Assembly (NCBI GenBank): GCA_016716505.1
Contig: JADJWF010000011.1
Span: 744,001 to 808,000 of the forward strand
From: Verrucomicrobiota bacterium
GTDB taxonomy: Bacteria; Verrucomicrobiota; Verrucomicrobiia; Limisphaerales; J093
Direction of reading: 5' to 3'
DNA: 64,000 bases
Both the position numbers and the translations under genes were made by a program. Below the pieces are notes generated by a model, which saw nothing but the letters and a program-made list of their open reading frames with translations, did no database searches and had not been told where the DNA came from. Positions 61,844 to 64,000 of the stretch are shown here, one piece after another. Numbering within the stretch: position 1 is the stretch's first letter; each line of letters begins with the position of its first letter.

Positions 61844-62313
61844 ACGCCCTCGGTGGCATCGCGGCGCAGCACGCCGCTCGTGAGGATGCGGCAGCGCAGG
61901 CCGCCGCGGCCCTGCAACCAGGCCCGCGCGCCCGGTCCCAGCGCCTGATCCATCCAGTCACACGGGCGGCACTCCTCCACGCCGGCGAAGCGAACGCCCT
62001 GGATCTTGAATTCCCGGCCGATCAGCCGATTGAGGTCCGCGCCCCGCACGAACACGTTGCGCCGCGTCGCCTGTGGTTGCGCGTTCGGCAGATTCAGTTC
62101 CCGACGCAACGCCTCCAGCGCTTCCATCGCGAAAAAGGTGATCTGACCCTTGTAGTCTTCCTTGTGGTCGAAAAAACGGTCGCCCCGGATGCCCCGGCCC
62201 GCCACACATTCGATCTGTTCCACAGCGGCGATGGGGTGCTCGCCCGCCGGCTGACCATGATGGCCAAAGAAGTTGTGTCCGGGCGAAATGAACAGGTGTT
62301 CGATGCGAAACAT
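61840..62313 (-). CDS. MOSC-domain protein
   Basis: A 157-residue protein with HPIAAVEQIECVAGRGIRGD, RRNVFVRGADLNRLIGREFK and the MOSC signature GVRFAGVEECRPCDWMDQAL (conserved C-x-P-C), near GLRCRILTSG. MOSC domains handle molybdenum cofactor or sulfur transfer. Start ATG 62313. It is coupled to mobA and belongs to the same pathway. Confidence 0.9.
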   Translation of the reverse strand: MFRIEHLFISPGHNFFGHHGQPAGEHPIAAVEQIECVAGRGIRGDRFFDHKEDYKGQITFFAMEALEALRRELNLPNAQPQATRRNVFVRGADLNRLIGREFKIQGVRFAGVEECRPCDWMDQALGPGARAWLQGRGGLRCRILTSGVLRRDATEGV

Positions 62314-62321
62314 GACGAAGA

Positions 62322-63257
62322 TCAACCACCAGCAACAGCCGGGGCTGGTTCGGACGGAGACGCGGCTTGATACGTCTCCAGACAGCGATTGCAGAGGCCC
62401 TGGTCCGGAAGCCACGCGGGAAACTCAGCGGCGATGCGTTGGCGGATTTCCAACGCCAGCGTGCGGGTGTCCGCCCAGTGGAACGTTGGAAAGTCACACA
62501 GTGGACACGGCGCGCCCGGCGCGGGCCGATGGGCGTCGCGCAACCCGCGAGGGTCGGCGATCAGCGCGAGGATGTCGGTCTGGCGCGGGGTTGGGTTTTG
62601 CCACAAGGAGGCGAAGGTTGCCGCCTGTCGTGCCTCCGGCCAGAAGGAATAGCCGCGCGCGAACGCGGCAGCGTGCTGCTCGCGCGGTTGGAGCGGCACG
62701 TGGCCGGCGGCGGCGAGGCGGCCGTCAATCGTGATGTCCCAAAGCAGGCGGTAACGCTCGCGCGCCAGCCGGATTTGAGCGGCGTTCAAGCCGGGCAGAT
62801 CGAGCGCGGGCGAGTAGCCGAAAACCGGATCGAGCATGTCGTGTAGATGCATGAACTCGTGGCGAAGGAAGTCCCGCAGTGTGGCGTGATTCGTCAGGCG
62901 CTCGGTCTTCAGCGCCAGCAGGCCGGTGCGCTGGCCGGCCTCGTTGACGTAGAGTTCCGCGCCCTCATCGTTCTTGCCCGTGCTTTTGCGCACGGCCAGG
63001 ACGGCAAGCCGTTCGCGCACGAGCGGAAACTCATTGAGCACGTCCGTCAATGGCTGCTCCAGTCCCCATTCGCGAAACCAGTCGAGGTGCAGCTTGAAGA
63101 ACGCAGCATTGCGCTCGTCGGGATCAAGGATGCTGTAGAGCTGCTCACGTTTGCGGTGGAAGCGGGTGATTTGCAGCGGTGGCACGCCGCTGCGCCGGCC
63201 GCTGGCGCAGAGAAACACGGCCGCTTCAAGAAAATCGTCGTCGTAGCGCAGTTGCAT
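62322..63257 (-). CDS. Uncharacterised HExxH protein in the molybdenum operon
   Basis: A 311-residue protein with a zinc-protease-like LRDFLRHEFMHLHDMLDPVF (HEFMH) and a downstream LLWDITIDGRLAA that could supply a third ligand. The C-terminus has two zinc-ribbon-like pairs, CPLCDFPTFHW and GLCNRCLETY. No signal peptide is present. I do not recognise the family. It ends 8 bases before the MOSC gene and starts 3 bases after the TorD-type gene, so it is an integral part of the operon. Confidence 0.8.
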   Translation of the reverse strand: MQLRYDDDFLEAAVFLCASGRRSGVPPLQITRFHRKREQLYSILDPDERNAAFFKLHLDWFREWGLEQPLTDVLNEFPLVRERLAVLAVRKSTGKNDEGAELYVNEAGQRTGLLALKTERLTNHATLRDFLRHEFMHLHDMLDPVFGYSPALDLPGLNAAQIRLARERYRLLWDITIDGRLAAAGHVPLQPREQHAAAFARGYSFWPEARQAATFASLWQNPTPRQTDILALIADPRGLRDAHRPAPGAPCPLCDFPTFHWADTRTLALEIRQRIAAEFPAWLPDQGLCNRCLETYQAASPSEPAPAVAGG

Positions 63258-63260
63258 GGA

Positions 63261-64000
63261 TCAGGCCGTGGCCAGCGCGCCGGGCGGCAGATTCGTGATG
63301 CCGCAGGAGTCGCACATCCGCTCGGCCGCGTCGTCCACGGGGCGGAGCAGCAGGTCCTCGCTGCCGGGGGTGACGCCGAATCGGACACATTCTGATTCGA
63401 TGAACGCGCGGGTGAACTCGGCGAGCGCCCGGAGCGTCGGCTCATGGGTCGCAGCGGCGAGGCGGCGCGTGAAGGCGGGTGTCCAGCGGCCCAGATGTTC
63501 GCGCAGGAATTTCCTCTGCGCGTCCCGGCATTGCGCGAGCTGTTCGCCGTCGAGTTGATGTTCCAGCGCGTAGGCTTCCTTGGCGGCGAGCACGCATAGG
63601 AATTCCAGTTCGAGGCAGATGTGGTCGTGGCGCTCGCCGGCGTCTTCGGCGACTTCGAGGCCGAAGGCGCGATAGAACGCGGCGAGGTCGGCCAGACGAT
63701 GCGGTTGGAAGAGCGGGTCGGCCTTGAGGTCGCCGTATTCGATTTCGTTGAGTGGACACGAGCCGCGCGCGGCGTGGCCGAAGGTCGCGAGGTAGGAATC
63801 GTGGAATCGCGTAGCCGCGTCTCGGGAGAGCGCCGCTGATAATTTATGAAGCGAGTCCATCAGTGAATCGGCTTGCATGGCGGTGCTCTGCCGAGACGTC
63901 GCTATGACCGCAGTGGCCGTCCGCAAGCTGTCGTGTGTGGTGGCGTCGCAAAGCCAGGCCCAACCTTCGGGGGTATGGTCTTCGTAAGCTTTCGCGAGAA
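63261..64000 (-). CDS. TorD/DmsD/NarJ-family chaperone (5' end beyond right edge)
   Basis: The frame is open to the right edge, so the start lies outside. LAKAYEDHTPEGWAWL resembles the first helix of TorD proteins, followed by FHDSYLATFGHAARGSCPLN and EIEYGDLKADPLFQPHRLAD (the ...CP.xExxYG motif), FYRAFGLEVAEDAGERHDHI (the family DH(I/L) region), and LELEFLCVLAAKEAYALEH. The C-terminus reads MCDSCGITNLPPG. TorD proteins fold and load molybdoenzymes before Tat export. Its partner enzyme is probably encoded beyond the edge. Confidence 0.88.
   Translation of the reverse strand, partial: LAKAYEDHTPEGWAWLCDATTHDSLRTATAVIATSRQSTAMQADSLMDSLHKLSAALSRDAATRFHDSYLATFGHAARGSCPLNEIEYGDLKADPLFQPHRLADLAAFYRAFGLEVAEDAGERHDHICLELEFLCVLAAKEAYALEHQLDGEQLAQCRDAQRKFLREHLGRWTPAFTRRLAAATHEPTLRALAEFTRAFIESECVRFGVTPGSEDLLLRPVDDAAERMCDSCGITNLPPGALATA

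Overview
The window is roughly two-thirds GC, densely coding, and looks like a chromosome segment of a Verrucomicrobiota bacterium (Pedosphaera/Limisphaerales-like is my best guess). The reasons are a type-II-pilin-like protein with a C-terminal H...DG box, a DNRLRE-type secreted protein, large modular secreted proteins with calcium-binding TSP3 repeats, a fused CcoN-CcoO oxidase subunit, an AraC regulator with a PocR-type cysteine sensor, and abundant RAYT-linked palindromic repeats. No rRNA, tRNA or CRISPR array was recognised.

Region 1 (1-8.1 kb) is terminal-oxidase territory. The left edge cuts a CcoI-type copper P-ATPase, followed by an AraC/PocR regulator and a tightly overlapping ccoS-ccoNO-ccoQ-ccoP operon (cbb3 oxidase). 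Convergent to it is cydAB (bd oxidase). Both are oxidases for low oxygen. Region 2 (8.5-27 kb) is mostly chromosomal housekeeping and cell-surface genes: PspA, an SDR enzyme, an ECF sigma factor with a probable membrane partner, a penta-haem cytochrome divergent from a 1483-residue secreted modular protein, a glycine-rich exported protein, a frameshifted SecD-like lipoprotein gene, a double alpha/beta hydrolase, an M48 lipoprotein protease, RNase D and a radical SAM protein.

Region 3 (27.1-38.1 kb) is a defence island: a type III restriction-modification pair (mod, res), then an AAA ATPase overlapping a 152-residue unknown protein. A REP-like repeat family (family A) is scattered here. One copy, plus a four-unit array of exactly 156 bp per unit, lies in frame inside mod, and two copies flank a RAYT-type transposase gene lodged between mod and res. 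The AAA/152-residue cassette lies between two copies of the 3' end of an arsenite permease gene, and the copy beyond it belongs to a decayed acr3 pseudogene.

Region 4 (38.1-43.3 kb) holds a Tat-exported flavodoxin-like protein and a MacAB-like ABC efflux set (ATPase, permease, adaptor), split by a HicBA toxin-antitoxin pair and by a second palindromic repeat family (family B). Family B also flanks a second RAYT gene at 44.8 kb.

Region 5 (43.3-55.4 kb) is an enlarged arsenic island: CcdA-like thiol transporter, CopZ-like metallochaperone, membrane-bound multihaem cytochrome, two thioredoxin-like proteins, a ProC-like reductase, an ArsP-like permease, arsR, a broken arsC, acr3, arsM, another broken arsC and a second arsR. 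ArsM would make methylated arsenicals, which an ArsP-type permease could export, while Acr3 exports arsenite. Both arsR genes have repeat-rich candidate operators sharing the half-site CGAAAT.

Region 6 (55.6-64 kb) is one long minus-strand, translationally coupled operon: TorD-type chaperone (cut by the right edge), an HExxH protein, a MOSC protein, MobA, a ModE-like regulator, a pseudopilin, a DNRLRE protein, a THEP1 NTPase and a FecCD-type ABC importer. The gene content suggests molybdenum uptake, cofactor maturation and loading of a molybdoenzyme encoded just beyond the right edge. The importer may be a MolABC-like molybdate/tungstate system rather than a siderophore system.
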